From positions 232,501 to 296,500 of the forward strand of contig JAQFVV010012667.1 in assembly GCA_028023455.1 (NCBI GenBank): a DNA stretch of 64,000 bases. The letters run 5' to 3'. Source of the DNA: Epiperipatus broadwayi. Its lineage: Eukaryota > Onychophora > Udeonychophora > Euonychophora > Peripatidae. Of this stretch, positions 35,736 through 49,490 are shown piece after piece (the first letter of the stretch is position 1; each line of letters starts with the position of its first letter). A program made the position numbers and the translations under genes. The notes below the pieces were generated by a model. It made no database searches. It had not been told where the DNA came from and saw only the letters and a list, made by a program, of their open reading frames with translations.

Positions 35736-38700
35736 CAGTTAATAAAATATAGAAATATGCAGAAATTGATTCTTCAATGCTAAAATGTATAACACTTTGA
35801 AATTAATTAAAATGTTTTTTGAAAAAAAATAATTTTGCACAGGAAAAAAGTTGTATGTTTATTTGGAAATATAGTGAATGAAGTTACTGTGATATCTAAT
35901 TTTATTGATACACCAAATAAAAGCCTTTATGTAATTTGTAATTGTGTCCACTTTATCCATACTTATGTTCTAACTTTCAATACAAAAAGTTAAAAAAAAA
36001 CCAATAGTTTTAATTTTTATTGACTAATGTTGTTTTACTTTAGCCATTAAGAAAATAATCTTTTGTGACATTAATGTATGTATTGGTTGGAACAATATAA
36101 AATTGCCCAGTGCTACTGAAAAATCATAATTTAGGTTCTATGAACTTGAATGACATCAGTTATATTTATTCACAGCATCTAGATTGATTATCATATATAT
36201 ATGTTATTTAAACAGGAAAATAACTATAGCAAACATTAGGTGATTGCATATTAATTCAGTGATTTATTATGCTTTCATGTTCTAATTTGGCATCAAAATG
36301 TAAAAGAAAGCAGTAATATCTAAGTAATCACTTACTGATAAAAATTTAGAAACACATTCAAAATTAAAACAGTTTAATTTATAAATTTAAAATAATATGA
36401 ATATTAAAAATTTGTTTTTTTCATACTTATTTGTAAACAGTATGATATTTGAACAGCTATTTAACACTAATATTTCCAATTTTAATTGTCCATTTGGTCA
36501 TGTTACTGGGTTAGGGAATTCCTTTAATTAAATAACATATTTTGTGAATATGAATGTATGTTCTTGAATTCACTAAATAGAAAAAAAGTACTGATTTCTG
36601 ATCTAATAATAATTATATTATTTATAAATACATTTAATGAAAACACATTATTCTCAACTTGTCTGAATAATAAAACGAATATGAAATTTCTAACCAATAT
36701 AGAAATTTAATAGCAAATCTTAATATTTGACAAGAATATTTAATAAATGATTTTTAGACTACAGTAAAACAGTTTTAGTTATTTGTTGTATTGTCATGAT
36801 TTTAGATCTTGTTTGGTAGTGGAAATATATGAACCTGATAAAAAACATTATAATTTTATTAATTACTAATTGATCTTTTTATACAATAATGAAATATTGA
36901 GCAGATGAATGCAGCATTTTTTATTAGATTTTGCATACTGATCTAATGATTTATGCAATTTTATAAGAAGGTTTTACATATAAAAAATAGTAACAATAAA
37001 AAGCTAAAAAGATGAAAAACGTAATATTATTATTTTTTCTTATTTTAATACTAGCATTACAAAATTTATATATTAAATTATATTTGTGAGAGAAGACTAA
37101 AGATTTTTGAAGAAAAGCTGAAGATAATGTAAAAAATATATTCCTGTGATCTGAGAGATACAATGGAATAGGTATGTTTTTATATCAAAATAAAAATTGG
37201 ACAGTTTTGATTTAGCTAATTAAAATTGCTTCTTATTCATTTATACAAAGCAAACAAGATATTATGATGAATCAGTATATCTAAATATTAAGCAAGTCTT
37301 ACTAATCCAGTGATGATATAAATACTAGAAGTGATGTATATTACTTATTGAAACCCAAAAATGCAATTTTTATTTGTAAATAAAAATCAGTTTTACATTC
37401 TGCAATACTGGAGAAGCACAGCAAAGATAGACCTACATATAAAAATGTCCATAACCTATACTCAGTGTTCAAGAGTGCAACAGAAGAAAAGATAATGTTT
37501 TTCAGAATTAAAAACAATATCAATTGCAAAAATAAAGTCATGGCACACCACACATGGTTTCATAAAAGATATACATGATATAATACATCAAAGAGATAAA
37601 GATAAGTAAGGCAATTAGCCTAAATTATGACACAAACTCAAAGAAAGCACATACATTTTGAGAGAAAATATTACACTAGGACATTGTCACTGAATATAAG
37701 GAAACTGAGAATGAACCATCAAAATACATTAACAATAATAATAGCTGCATTCAATAAAGCATTTATCCTTAAATATGAGACATTAATAATATAACTCAAG
37801 AGAGAGACACAGCTACATTCACTTTATAAAATATATGCTACTAAAAACATCCAAAAGAGAGAGGTGTAGTTATGATCTCTTGGAAATTATAATAATGAAA
37901 TAAATAGTCACAAGAGAGATACACAGCTATGATCTCTTAGGTAATATTATGGCAAGATAATCAAGCATAATAAAACATAAAATTACTGCTACAATCTTCT
38001 AAACAAATATAATGTAAAACTGACAATAAAATTGTTTGGCAAATCTGACCTACTAAAAACATGGCCTGATAAAAGTAATAAAAATATATAATCATTGTAA
38101 CTAATTCTACATAAATTTATACATTCAAATAAATAAATGAATTACTCATGACAGGGGACAAATAACACTTTAAAATTATATAATATCATAAAATAGTAAA
38201 TATTCTGTGAACTTCATGATATTATGGTTTACAAATAATGCATAAATATGTATTAGATAAAAATGCACAATATAAATAAAATAAATTAAATTTTAAAAGT
38301 ATATCCAGTTTAACAAAATACATAATTAAAAGTTCATTCTGGCAATTCTATCATTCAACAAGACACCATATTTGCAATTACCTTTCTGAAAACACAAAAA
38401 TTTATCATTTTGTTAAAACAGCAAATTTTAAATTATATGGTTATCATTTAAATTATTTTTTTTTATCAACAACAGAGTTTCTAATAAACATGATCACATA
38501 ATGCAATAAATGTCCGTTGATATTTTTGCAAAGAATATTTAAGTAGAGCAGAAGGAATTTTTTCACAGTATCATATAATTATTTTATTCATTGTTTGGAA
38601 AATATACTTAACAATGAATATACAGGAGCATAGATATTGTTTGCATATAACAGAGAGTTCATTGTAAAGTAGTTTTTTTAACATTATTAATTATACTAAT

Positions 38701-41584
38701 GACAAATATAATGTGAGATATATAAAGCAGACTTGTGATAAATTTAATTGCATAATAAACTTGAATAATAATTCAATGAAGATTATTTACATTTCTTTTA
38801 TAGAGTTTGTGATTGTTGCATTTATTTAGTGTAGACCATAGTTAAATAAAAATAGTAGCAATGAATTTTAAATAAATCTTCCATTACAATCATAGAATAT
38901 TAATTTTAAAGCAAATAACAAGGTAATGATTTTCTTATGAAAAAGTAAATCAATAATCTTAATTTCTCAGATGTAGGAAATCTTTTTCTATCTTTAGTAC
39001 AAAATAAATATAAGATAAAAAATTTTACCAGAAAATGTTATTCCATTATTAAGATAACAATAAATAATTAAAATGTCATTTCAGAATTGATATAAATAAT
39101 TTATTAAATTCCATTTATCAATAAATAGGTTCTTCTATCTGAATATCTCTATTCATGTAAAAATAAAACATTTCAAAATGAATTATTGATATTTAAAGAT
39201 TTGACAATATTAAAATAAATCTATTTTAAATATATGTTGCTGAAGAATAAATGTTCTAAATTATTTTTTATTCAACACATTTCTTATTCTTTATCAGCAT
39301 CTTCTAATATTTAAGATAATGCATTTTAAAATTATTAAAACTCTTAGGAAATAGGAAAAGAGCACAAAGTCTTTAATAGTCTTAATATTATTGCATAAAT
39401 AATATTCAACTGATAATAGAGCCTCTTGTTAATAATGATATAAGAATTAATATAAGTTGTTGCATAATCATTGTGAGTAATAGAAAATTTCCCAATATAT
39501 CAGTGTTCTACAAAAATAATTATTTAAATTTTTTATCATGTTTAAAAGTGATATACATTTTAGTCTTTTTAGTAAACTTTAACTTAGAATTTTAGCAGCA
39601 ATATGAAAATTAATTAAAGATTTAATATTAAATAAAATAATTTCTTATAAGCAATTAAACTGAATAAGGTTAATTATTAATCAAATAAAGCTCATCCAGT
39701 AAAAATTATTAAAATAAGAAGTTACAAATAAGTATGGAAGCATGTGCAGGTTTTTATCTTTTATACTACTGATCATGTGACTGATTTTGATGTTTAAAAA
39801 TTCACATTTAAATAATCTCCTATTTGACATATTTTGTTACAGTTTAAAATTTAATTATTATTCTGGGAAGCAAGGCTAAAAATACACTCATTTACATAAT
39901 TATCTATACAGTAATTAAAAAGAATGTTACATTTTAAGACAAATATTTATAAGATTAAAAATTATTACAATGAAAATAAAACAAAATATTATATAATACA
40001 TTGCATTATTTTTAACAAAACATTAATTTACATTACTCTTTCTAAAAATATTTCACACTCTTTAATATGTGCAAGTTCCTAGAATATTTAAAGACTTTTA
40101 ACCCTCTGACATTCCTTCAACATTTCATCATTTTGCTTTACTCTAACATTCAACAAAAAACTTTAGGTTAACCATTAGTACTTCTCAGAAAATAATAAAT
40201 TTGACTTCCTTTGATAGATATTTTTGTTTACTATTGAAATTTTAAATCTTCACATCTTTGTCTATAAATATTAAAAAAATGAAATCATAAAACAAAAAAA
40301 TATTATACATCATCATTTCTAGAAAAAATATTTTCATTTTACAAAATCATTGAAATCTTCATTATTTGTGATTTATTTTAAAAATTTGAATGAATATTTA
40401 TTTATTTTTCTTATATCTAATGAAATATGCATTAAAAGTTTAAAAAATTTCAATATTTATTGCAAAATAATATTTTCATACTCTTGATTACAATTAGATC
40501 GCTTACTTATAAATCGAAGCTTCTAAATAGCTTTAGAACATATTTGCATTGTCTGTTAATATAACATTTTATTTTTGAAAATAAACTATTTACTTTCAAA
40601 AGTAAGTTATTAATAATTTGTATTTTTGATTTATAATAAGTATTGTGCAAAATGATTGTATAAATATGTCTAGAATTGTAATAAATTTGCAAACAAGCAT
40701 GTTTTGATCATTCAAACTATTTTCTTTAAACAATGTCATAAAAATGGTGACATCAAAACCTGTCATAATACAATATGGATGCTTGTCAGGGAGAAGCCAA
40801 ATTCTATTGTTTTGAAAAAAATTTTGATTTTCTTTCCATCTATCAATTTTTTTAAAACTAAAAGTTTATAATATATGTAGTAATTATAAATTTATTAGAA
40901 AATATGCATATTACATTATAATGCTTCTAGAAATTCTCACTAGTGGAAAATTGATAAAAAAAATCAAACAATTCTTATGAAAACTCCATTTCATTAATTA
41001 AAAAAAAATTAAGAATAATTTTTAATATTGCAAACAAGAAAGTGAATAATAAAATTTACACTTAAGAACAATCACACACATTCCCTAATGTTTTCTTTAT
41101 TTAAAATTAATAGTGTTGAATAATAAACTAATTCTTTATCTTTATAATTAACTAATTTAAAACTTTCTCTAATTGACTAATAAAAATATACTTTTTATTA
41201 GCAAATAACTTAACTAAAATGAATTTTAATAAGCAATTAATTTAAATATTAATACTCAACATTAAAGATTTAAACTTAGTTACTAAAGTTTAATTTTAAC
41301 ATTGTTTTTTAATATACTAGGATTTCTATTAAAATAATTTTAGCTTTTAATACCTCTTGACAATAATTGACTATTACATAGCATAAAAATATCTCTAACT
41401 TAAGCAATTTGAAATCATTTATAATTACAGATGGGTTTGAAGCACTACAGTAAAATTATAAAAATGTTTTTTTAATACAACTAAGACTTATAACAGTTTT
41501 TAAAAATGACTTAAATAATAAATTGACATTGAAATATCAAATCCCAATAAATTGGCTTGCAGTATAAATTAACTTATTGGAATT
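34274..41584. other. Long intergenic AT-rich stretch
   Basis: No gene, RNA or dispersed element that I can name over about 7 kb. It contains (TA)n tracts at 35637-35666 and 35692-35733. Near 37800-37950 there is a loose local repetition of an AGAGAGAxACACAGCTA..GATCTCTT block. All open frames here are short and of AT-driven composition. Confidence 0.5.
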
Positions 41585-41955
<371 letters not shown>

Positions 41956-42130
41956 AAATAAAAATTACCCCAAATTCACAACTTAACCAGAATAGCCTAA
42001 AAATTAACTCTAAAACACAGCTAATGATTTTACTGCGACAAGCTGATTTCTCAAGTGTAAAGAACTACAAAATAACAACACTATTAAACTAAATATTATT
42101 CACATACCCACTTAATTACCAAACACCATT

Positions 42131-42991
42131 AATATTAAGAATAAGATTAATGTTATTAATGATTTCCTTTTATTATTGGTGGATTCTATGTATTTTACTT
42201 GTAATGGTAATTTTTATAAGATTAAGGAAGGGTCATAGGTTATATTATTGGTCCTTTAATTTTTTCAGTTTATATTAATAATTTGGAAGAGAAAATTATT
42301 ATTAAAAGGATTGTTTATATTTAAAGTTATTTGTTACATATGTTGATGATTATTTATTTGTAGTTGAGAATGATAAATTGAAAGAATTGGTAAATGAGTT
42401 TAATTGTTTTGATCCTTCTATAAAATATGTTGTAGAAGTGAAAGGGTTTACATTTTGTTAAATTATTTTTTTTAGATATTTTGGTGATTAAAATGTAAAA
42501 AGTAACTGTTTTGTATGTAGTCATTATGTTAAGATTAAAGAATTAAGATTTATAATTAAACTTCACAGTTATAAATCTGTATCTCATAAAGTAGTTGCTT
42601 TAAGAAATTATTGTTGTAGAAATAAAAAATTAAATAATTCTAATTGGGTAGTTTTGTTTCAAAAAGGTCAATTTTATAAAAATATTTGAATAAATCACAA
42701 CTCTGTTACAAATGTAAATATCCAACATGTACATAAATATTATACAAAGTAAAGAAAATTAAAATAAAAAATAAATACTAATTCACCAAAGAATAAAGAA
42801 AAATATGATTTTCTTTGCCATTTTAATTATTTTCTTATAAAATTGTATGTAAAAATAGTAATTTGTTTGGAAATAAGAAAATTTCTGGGAAAATGGGTAT
42901 TACTTTGAATAATTTATTAAATAATACAAAGGAAAGTTTTGATAGAAAGACTATTCTTGGAGTAGTATATATTATAACTTAATTTTGTGAG

Positions 42992-43057
<66 letters not shown>

Positions 43058-43280
43058 TCAGAGTAGTTTGAGCACAAATGAAAAAAAATAAAGATGCATA
43101 AAAGTAGGATTACAAATAAATATCGTACTTCTGCTTTATATATTCATAAAAAAGTTACATGCCACACTATTAATATTAATGAAGTTCAGGTTGTCTTTTT
43201 TTGAGAGAAATTAAATAAAAAGAATTAACAAATCTTTATTATTAAAAACTTATGATTCTGAAGCAATTAACTTATTTAAA
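42131..43280 (+). pseudogene. PLE RT and GIY-YIG endonuclease remains, copy 2
   Basis: Across frames: NVINDFLLLLVDSMYFTC-NGNFYKIKEG (about 42148-42235), motif C TYVDD near 42338, then FNCFDPSIKYVVEV, SYKSVSHKVVALRNY (about 42568-42612) and KEKYDF-SLPF near 42795-42830. The endonuclease begins FDRKTILGVVYIIT (GIY half) near 42938. The YIG half, IYIGQSSLSTNE, has its Tyr-Ile codons blown up into a (TA)n tract, and SALYIHKKVTCHTININEVQVVFF (two joined motifs) follows near 43132-43203, ending with LLLKTYDSEAINLFKSY. Many stops make it inactive. A foreign or duplicated stretch of about 120 bases sits near 42690-42785. Confidence 0.8.
42995..43054 (+). repeat. (TA)n tract at the YIG codons of the PLE endonuclease
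   Basis: A pure TA tract of about 60 bases ends directly in ATTGGTCAGAGT, which reads Ile-Gly-Gln-Ser. Copy 1 has only GTATATATAGGTCAG at the same place, so the tract grew from the short TATATA that encodes the Tyr-Ile of the motif. Confidence 0.9.
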
Positions 43281-43500
43281 AGTTATTTTAATATTAAGAG
43301 TTTATAGGAGATAATTGGAATTGTAGGTAAAATTTGGTTTAAATATGTTGTTATTTTGTAGTTCTTTACACTTGATAAGTCTGCTTGTAGCAGTGAAACC
43401 ATTGGTTGTGTTTTATAGTTTATTTTTTGGCTAGTCTGGTTGAGTTGTGAATTTGGGATAATTTTGATTATTTGTTGACTAGTTTAATTTTTTTTCCTTT

Positions 43501-46357
43501 TAATATATATATATATATACTTAAACAATTAGGTGACTGAAAAATTTAGCTTTACTGACAAAACTAAAGGTTACCATATATATATATATATATATAATTT
43601 GTATAAAATATATAATTTGTATAAAACTAAACTTAACATATGTGAATGGGAAACAAAAGAGATAAATAACAATTACATTGAATATCATAAGTGAAAGAAG
43701 AAGTAGAATTTATAAATAAAAAGACAGGCATTTTTACATTCATGTGAATCATCTATAAGTTTTATTTCCCCTAAGATTTTAAGCTTTATAAAAATTGCTT
43801 TTATACCTACATAAGTTCAAAAACTATGTAATTTAATAAATCAGATTTTAAAGTCTTTGAAACTTTCAAGTTATTTTATTTGATGTTTTATTTGGTATAC
43901 ATTTTTGTGTTCTATATTTACATTGAAATAAGTTAATTAATTGAAAAAAGTTTTCACATTTGTGGATAACAAATTATACAATGTAGGTCAGTATTCATTT
44001 TGCATATATATGTGTGGAAAGAAAGAAAACAATTAACAGTAGATGAAAATGACACATAATTGAAATACTAAACAAACATTTAGTAAAGGTAGAAATTATT
44101 CAGTAGCTCATGAATGTTGTAAAAAAATTATCTATAGTAATAAAATTGGCCAAATTGAATAAAATATATAAAGTGCAATTAAACATGGAAATAATGGTTT
44201 GTTTGGAATTGTGAAAATAACTAAATATTGATAGAAAATATATTACGAATGATTTTTGTGACTATTATAATATTGCTATTAATTTACTATTTAGAACTAT
44301 TTTCTACTTGTTTGGTTTCAAGATCTTGTTTTTAATTTTTATCTATTAAAAATGATCTTCATCTTTATAATACATAAATCAATTTTTTTTAAAATATAGA
44401 TTGAGTCAACAAACATTATTTTTTCACTGTTTGGCTTAATTGGAGTGCCATGTACACAAAATAACATCTCTTAAGATTTAGTGTCATTGAAGTTGGTTTC
44501 ATAGTTATTGAAATACAATGTTTTATTTTGTCTTTTAACATTTGAATGTACCTCCAGAGAAACTGTGACTTTGACTGTTTTTTTGCTTATGAGATTTAAC
44601 TCATTTTTAGAATGGTCATCTTAAGAAGTAAAGCCTTCTAATCACTTCTTATTTATATAAATATAATACATCACTTTTATTTACATAATTGAAGCCTTGT
44701 CACTTGTTAGCCATTTGGATACACTAATGTAATATCATATCCTTAACAATTAGCCATATAATTGATATTATTTAAGTAAAGTCATAGTGTGATGAGTAGC
44801 AACAAATGAAGCTTAAATATATTTATGGGGGGATGTAGAATCTCAACACCATTTTTATTATGATTGTATTGAAAATGTTCTCTTATGTTTGATATGAAAT
44901 TATTTCTTAAATGAAAAGGATATTAACTAATACATTACTGTAATCTTGTGACAAATTCCTCAAAATGTTATATGTCATTTGAAAATGTTAGTGACATATT
45001 AAACATTTAACAAGTGTATCCATTTGATTATAACCCAAGTTCTGCTTTATTTATGTTACTCAGTTAAATACCAATATTCATACTTCTGAGTTTTCCACTA
45101 TGCTATACTACACAGAGCAGTTAATATATTGAAAATTTTTGAAATTAACATTAGCAATATTTTGATATTTAGAAAATTGACTAATATCAAATACTTTAAT
45201 AACTAATGATAGCATGGTTGCTCTTATTTTTGAGATTCGTTTTTTCATCTAGTCCAGAAGGTTTGAAAAATAATTTATTTTAAAATATTTAGCAAAGTAT
45301 TTTTTTTTGTTAAAACGTCAATCTTTTTATTTTAAATTCGGATTTGTACTCTATGAAAAAAAATTATGTTAGTAAATATTTAAAGGAAATGCATTTAAAA
45401 TTAGAAAAACACAAATTTTAAAATTAATGAAAAGTTGGCCAATACTATCTTTCAATTTTTGTAAAAGAAACTACTCAGACAAATCTAGTGTAGTAGAACT
45501 TGATGCAAAAATGTTAAATCCAAAACATGACCTTGTTGTAATATGTAAAGTGGTGTTTTTATGAAGCAAAAATATGAATACTCAGAAAATGAAATAAGAA
45601 AATGTAGCAAAATTTGAAAATATACATTTGAAAAAAAAAAAGAAAAGTTAGATGCAAATGATTTACAAATGAAGTAATTTCAAAAATTAATAAATATATT
45701 GTTAAAGATTACAAAAATATATAAAATAAGTGATATAGAAAGAAGAAATGATCTTTAAAAATGTGATAGCAATGAGAGTCTGAAAGGAAAACAACTGCTA
45801 AAAATTTTTTGAAGGTTAACAATTCTGACTTATAAGAATATTCGTTGTTGATAATGATTATTATTTAAAATCATTTGGAAAAAATAAAAATTAAATATTA
45901 TAAAAGAACTATTTATTCAAAAGAAAAACAAAATCAAGAAAAATGGATCTAAAATATATATTTTTTTAAATTGATGATTTGGGTACTACTTGTAGATATC
46001 AATTAAAAATATGTTGTCTATTGCAACCCAATAAAAAAATTAGAAATAATTGTGAAAAATCTTGAACTGTAATCACACTCATATTTTAATTAAAATTTCT
46101 GGACATCATACTATTTCTAAGTTATACTAATACAATTTTTCCATTTTCAAATAATAGTTTTGTTCATGATTTTATTAAATTGAATTAAACATAGTATTAT
46201 GGCAATATAGTTTAATATATATATTTTTTGAGAAGTTTACTTTGTCAATAATGTATGCTATTTCATGGAAACATTGAGAAGCATGAAAACACATGGTTTA
46301 ACCCCAAAATTACTTTATATATATATATATTAATTCTAATGTTTTCACGGATAAAAG
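43501..46357. other. Intergenic AT-rich sequence
   Basis: Short (TA)n tracts at 43503-43518, 43577-43594 and 46316-46330; otherwise no gene or named repeat. Confidence 0.5.
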
Positions 46358-46553
46358 ATGTCATATTATTATTACTATTTGCGGGATATTCCGTGTAGTG
46401 AAAAAGCTAAATGCTGACGTTTCAGTACAATATCAAGTACCTTCCTCAGAGCGTCCTCTTTCTGAGGAAGGTACTTGATATTGTACTGAAACGTCAGCAT
46501 TTAGCTTTTTCACTACACGGAATATCCCGCAAATAGTAATAATAATATGACAT
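46358..46553. repeat. Perfect 93-bp inverted repeat with 10-nt spacer
   Basis: 46358-46450 and 46461-46553 are exact reverse complements over 93 bases, separated only by GCGTCCTCTT. As RNA it would form a near-perfect hairpin. Inside each arm, in one orientation, is a block CTGAGGAAGGTAC, an 8-base loop, then GTACTGAAACGTC. This is laid out like the CUGANGA-stem-GAAA core of hammerhead ribozyme motifs found in PLE terminal repeats, with one core change (CUGAGGA, not CUGAUGA). A partial third copy of the outer end (AATAATATGACATATATATA) follows at about 46577-46598. Confidence 0.93.
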
Positions 46554-46598
46554 ATATATATATATATAAATATATAATAATAATATGACATATATATA

Positions 46599-47290
46599 TC
46601 AAGTACTGAATTCAGGTTGCTTATAAACTCCATACTCACACCTGATATATTATGAAATAATCTTCAGATAAAAAAGTTAATTTAAATAATTAATAAGCTG
46701 TCTGTCTTTGGTAGAAATATCTTCTTCTGACTTATAGGATATACTGGTGACTCATCAAAGGCTATCTTATTTTCAATACAAACAAATAACTGCTTTCTTA
46801 TAAATTACTGTTTATTCACTAATTTATAGATATTAGAGATATTTGTCAATCTCTCCATGCTCTTTATATCATTTGTTAAACTTAATATTTAATCACTTAA
46901 ATTTATACAAAACCTGAACATCTTTATGCTATTGATTATCTTTTTACATTATATGAAAATGAAACATGTGTTTATATAATTCACGTCCATTCAATCTAAT
47001 AATATATACATATTAGATATGTAATTCACTTCCATCCAATTATATATATATATATATATATATATATCTGGATTTTTAGACATATAGATGTCTGAAGTTT
47101 CAGATTTCCTTCTCAATAGTTATACATTAGATAAAGTGCTGGGCTAGTCCTAGTATTTTTAATCTAATGAATATCCTATCACCTCACTGATGACACTAGA
47201 TGCAGAAACTGGTCTGGGGTTGAGAGTATTCTCAAAGCTTGTTAAGAGTTTGTTTGTGAACTATATATATATATTAAATATATATATATA
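46599..47290. other. Intergenic AT-rich sequence
   Basis: No gene seen. (TA)n runs at 47040-47065 and 47262-47290; the latter directly precedes the truncated 5' end of an RTE copy. Confidence 0.55.
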
Positions 47291-48091
47291 TTAAATGAAG
47301 ATTATTTAAGTCATTTACATTTTGCAGATGATGTAGTTGTTTTTGCAAATAATACTTTAGAGCTGCAGGAAATGTTGCAGGAGTTATCAGATTAAAGTAG
47401 GAAAGTAGGACTAAAGATAAATGTTAAAAGACTAAAGTAATGTTTAATATATTTTCTCAAAATATGAAAATAAAGATTGATTGTGATGAGTTAGAAGAAG
47501 TTAACAGCTACAAATACCTTGGTCAGATTATTAATACAGATGGAAACATAATGGATGAAATTAATCACAGAATTAAACTTGATTGGAGTGCTTTTGATAG
47601 AAATAATTTGATACTAAAAGGAAATATGCCTATATGTTTGAAGAAAAAAAAAGGTTTTTAACAAATGTGTTTTGCCAGTTTTTAATTATAGATCTGAGAC
47701 TTGGACACTTAATAAAAGAGCAATACAGAGACTTCAGACCATTCAAAGGAGTATGGAGAGATGCATGTTGGGAGTAACAAGAAGAGATCGAAAATGCAAT
47801 GTATGGGTGAGAGAACAAACAGGTGTTACTGACCTCATTGAAAAAATTAAAAGATTGAAGTGGAGTTGGGATGGACACATTGCTAGAAAAGATGATAATA
47901 GATGGACAATTGAAATCTTAAACTGTATTCCAAGAGATTGTAAAAGACACAGAAAAAGAACACATATTAGATGGATGGATGAAATAAGAAAGTGTGGAGG
48001 AGGGGTGATGTGGAGAAGAGAAGCTAAATATCAAAAACGATGGATTCATCTTGGAGACACCTTCATCTTGCAGTGGATTGATAATGATTGA
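47291..48091 (+). pseudogene. RTE-like LINE 3' end (copy 3)
   Basis: A fairly well-kept 3' part of the RTE family, 5'-truncated just before the RT catalytic motif. It reads DYLSHLHFADDVVVFANN (motif C, FADD at about 47323-47334), then ELSD with a stop, KVGLKINVK, and NSYKYLGQIINTDGNIMDEINH near 47500. RIKLDWSAFDRNN and GNMPICLKKKK follow, then a frameshift in an A-run near 47650. The last frame, to 48091, has ETWTLNKRAIQRLQTIQRS, DLIEKIKRLKWSWDGHIARK and LGDTFILQWIDND. That C-terminal sequence is typical of RTE-type elements. It is the least decayed of the four copies. Confidence 0.9.

Positions 48092-48144
<53 letters not shown>
48092..48144. repeat. (TA)n tract at the RTE 3' end
   Basis: The RTE 3' tail TGATTGATGATATATA passes without a break into about 50 bases of TA, suggesting the tract grew out of the element's own tail. 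Confidence 0.9.
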
Positions 48145-48148
<4 letters not shown>

Positions 48149-49133
48149 GTTAAATTTATAATACAGAAAAACAATGGTAAAACAATTATTATCCTGTAAG
48201 TCTTATTTTTAATATTATACAAGACAGTAGCATCAGTAATACCATTTAAAATTGGATTTAAATGACTATACTCTTTGTCAACTCTATTTAAGTATCTCTG
48301 TAAATATGTCATCGAAAAATGGTGGTATGAAATATTTAATATCACATTGAATTTTTTATTATATCTAGCAGATTTCTTATTTGGGAAATAAAATTGTAAG
48401 ATCAATAGTGATAATGAGGCAGTATAGAAGAAAGTAATGATACTAAAAGTAATTCTATGCTTTTTTAACTATAAACGAGATATCAATGATTAAAATTGAT
48501 TATGTACTTTTGATGAAGTATAATTATACAAATCAATGAATATAAGCTTTTCATAAGAATAATTCTTAATGTGAAAGAACAGTTCATGGAGTTGAAAATT
48601 TAATGAAATCTAAATTTCTCATTTTTATTCTTATAATTTTTAATGATATTTTTTACTGCTTTTGTTCTAAGTTTATATCCAGAAAGTTTACAGAAAAAAA
48701 ATTATTATGTGAATAGTTCTTGTATCATTATTAATAAAAGATGACTTTTGAAAAATTTTAAAAATATGTTAATAAGATTACTGGATTATGATTGAATGTT
48801 ATTTTATTTGGATAGACAAAAACAGTAAAAGAATGTATGTGAATATTTTTATTATTAATGTTAATAACATTTTATCCATTATGTTATAATAAAAATAAAA
48901 ATAAATATTTGAATGACTTTATTGCTTGAAAGGTCATAAGAAGTTTGACAGCGCTTGTACTGAAAGAACTGGACATGATCTATGTTATAAATCACGTGTA
49001 AATGAATTTTATATTATATGAGAACTTTTAAATATGTTGATTTTTAGATAATATAATGGTATTGGAAGCATTAAAATTGTCAATTTGTTTTTTTTAAGCT
49101 GGTTATGTTACTGGGACATGACATTTTATAAAG
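48145..49133. other. Intergenic AT-rich sequence
   Basis: No gene or named repeat seen. Confidence 0.5.

Positions 49134-49206
<73 letters not shown>
49134..49206. repeat. Paired (TA)n tracts
   Basis: Two TA runs, about 49134-49168 and 49178-49205, are separated by TGTATTATAA and lie directly before the PLE terminal palindrome. Confidence 0.9.
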
Positions 49207-49210
<4 letters not shown>

Positions 49211-49220
49211 TTTAATACAT

Positions 49221-49490
49221 GAAAACAGTCAATACTTAAACAATATCAATAACAATCAACAATCTATAAATAAAGATAAATTTTCATCATTATTGTTAAA
49301 AGAAGGTTGCTTTGATAACAGATTGAGATTGTTGATTAATATTGATATTGGAAATTGTTTGAGTGTACACTGCAGATATTTATTTATATTTGTAGACTAA
49401 TCTACCCATGATAATTATTAGCTTTATTATTTAAGTAATACATTGTTGGAGTGCAGTTTGAAAGTTATAATTATCTATTTATTAGTCTTC
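49221..49490. repeat. PLE terminal block in inverted orientation (coding-free)
   Basis: 49221-49264 (AACAGTCAATACTTAAACAA..) is the reverse complement of about 49325-49370. The second arm, preceded by TATTGTTAAAAGAAGGTTGC, matches the outer terminal block of PLE copy 1 (2089-2165 and, inverted, 10680-10773). The match to other copies continues through the ATTTAAGTAATACATT block to about 49490. No coding part remains. Confidence 0.65.

Larger units (their letters stand above)
41956..43500 (+). mobile_element. Penelope-like element copy 2
   Basis: Same family as copy 1. The left arm (about 41956-42130) is the reverse complement of the 3' arm (about 43355-43500): ACAACTTAACCAGAATAGCC against GGCTAGTCTGGTTGAGTTGTG-type sequence. 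The interior is deleted at its 5' end: it starts in mid-RT and runs through the endonuclease. No LINE is present, so it shows the uninterrupted arrangement. The right limit is a (TA)n tract at about 43503. Confidence 0.8.

Noticed and set aside
35570-35752. Short protein rich in Tyr-Ile
   Set aside because: Most of it is a translation of (TA)n tracts.
47440-48091. Working reverse transcriptase gene
   Set aside because: The copy starts at motif C, has a stop and an A-run frameshift, and lacks the endonuclease and most of the RT.
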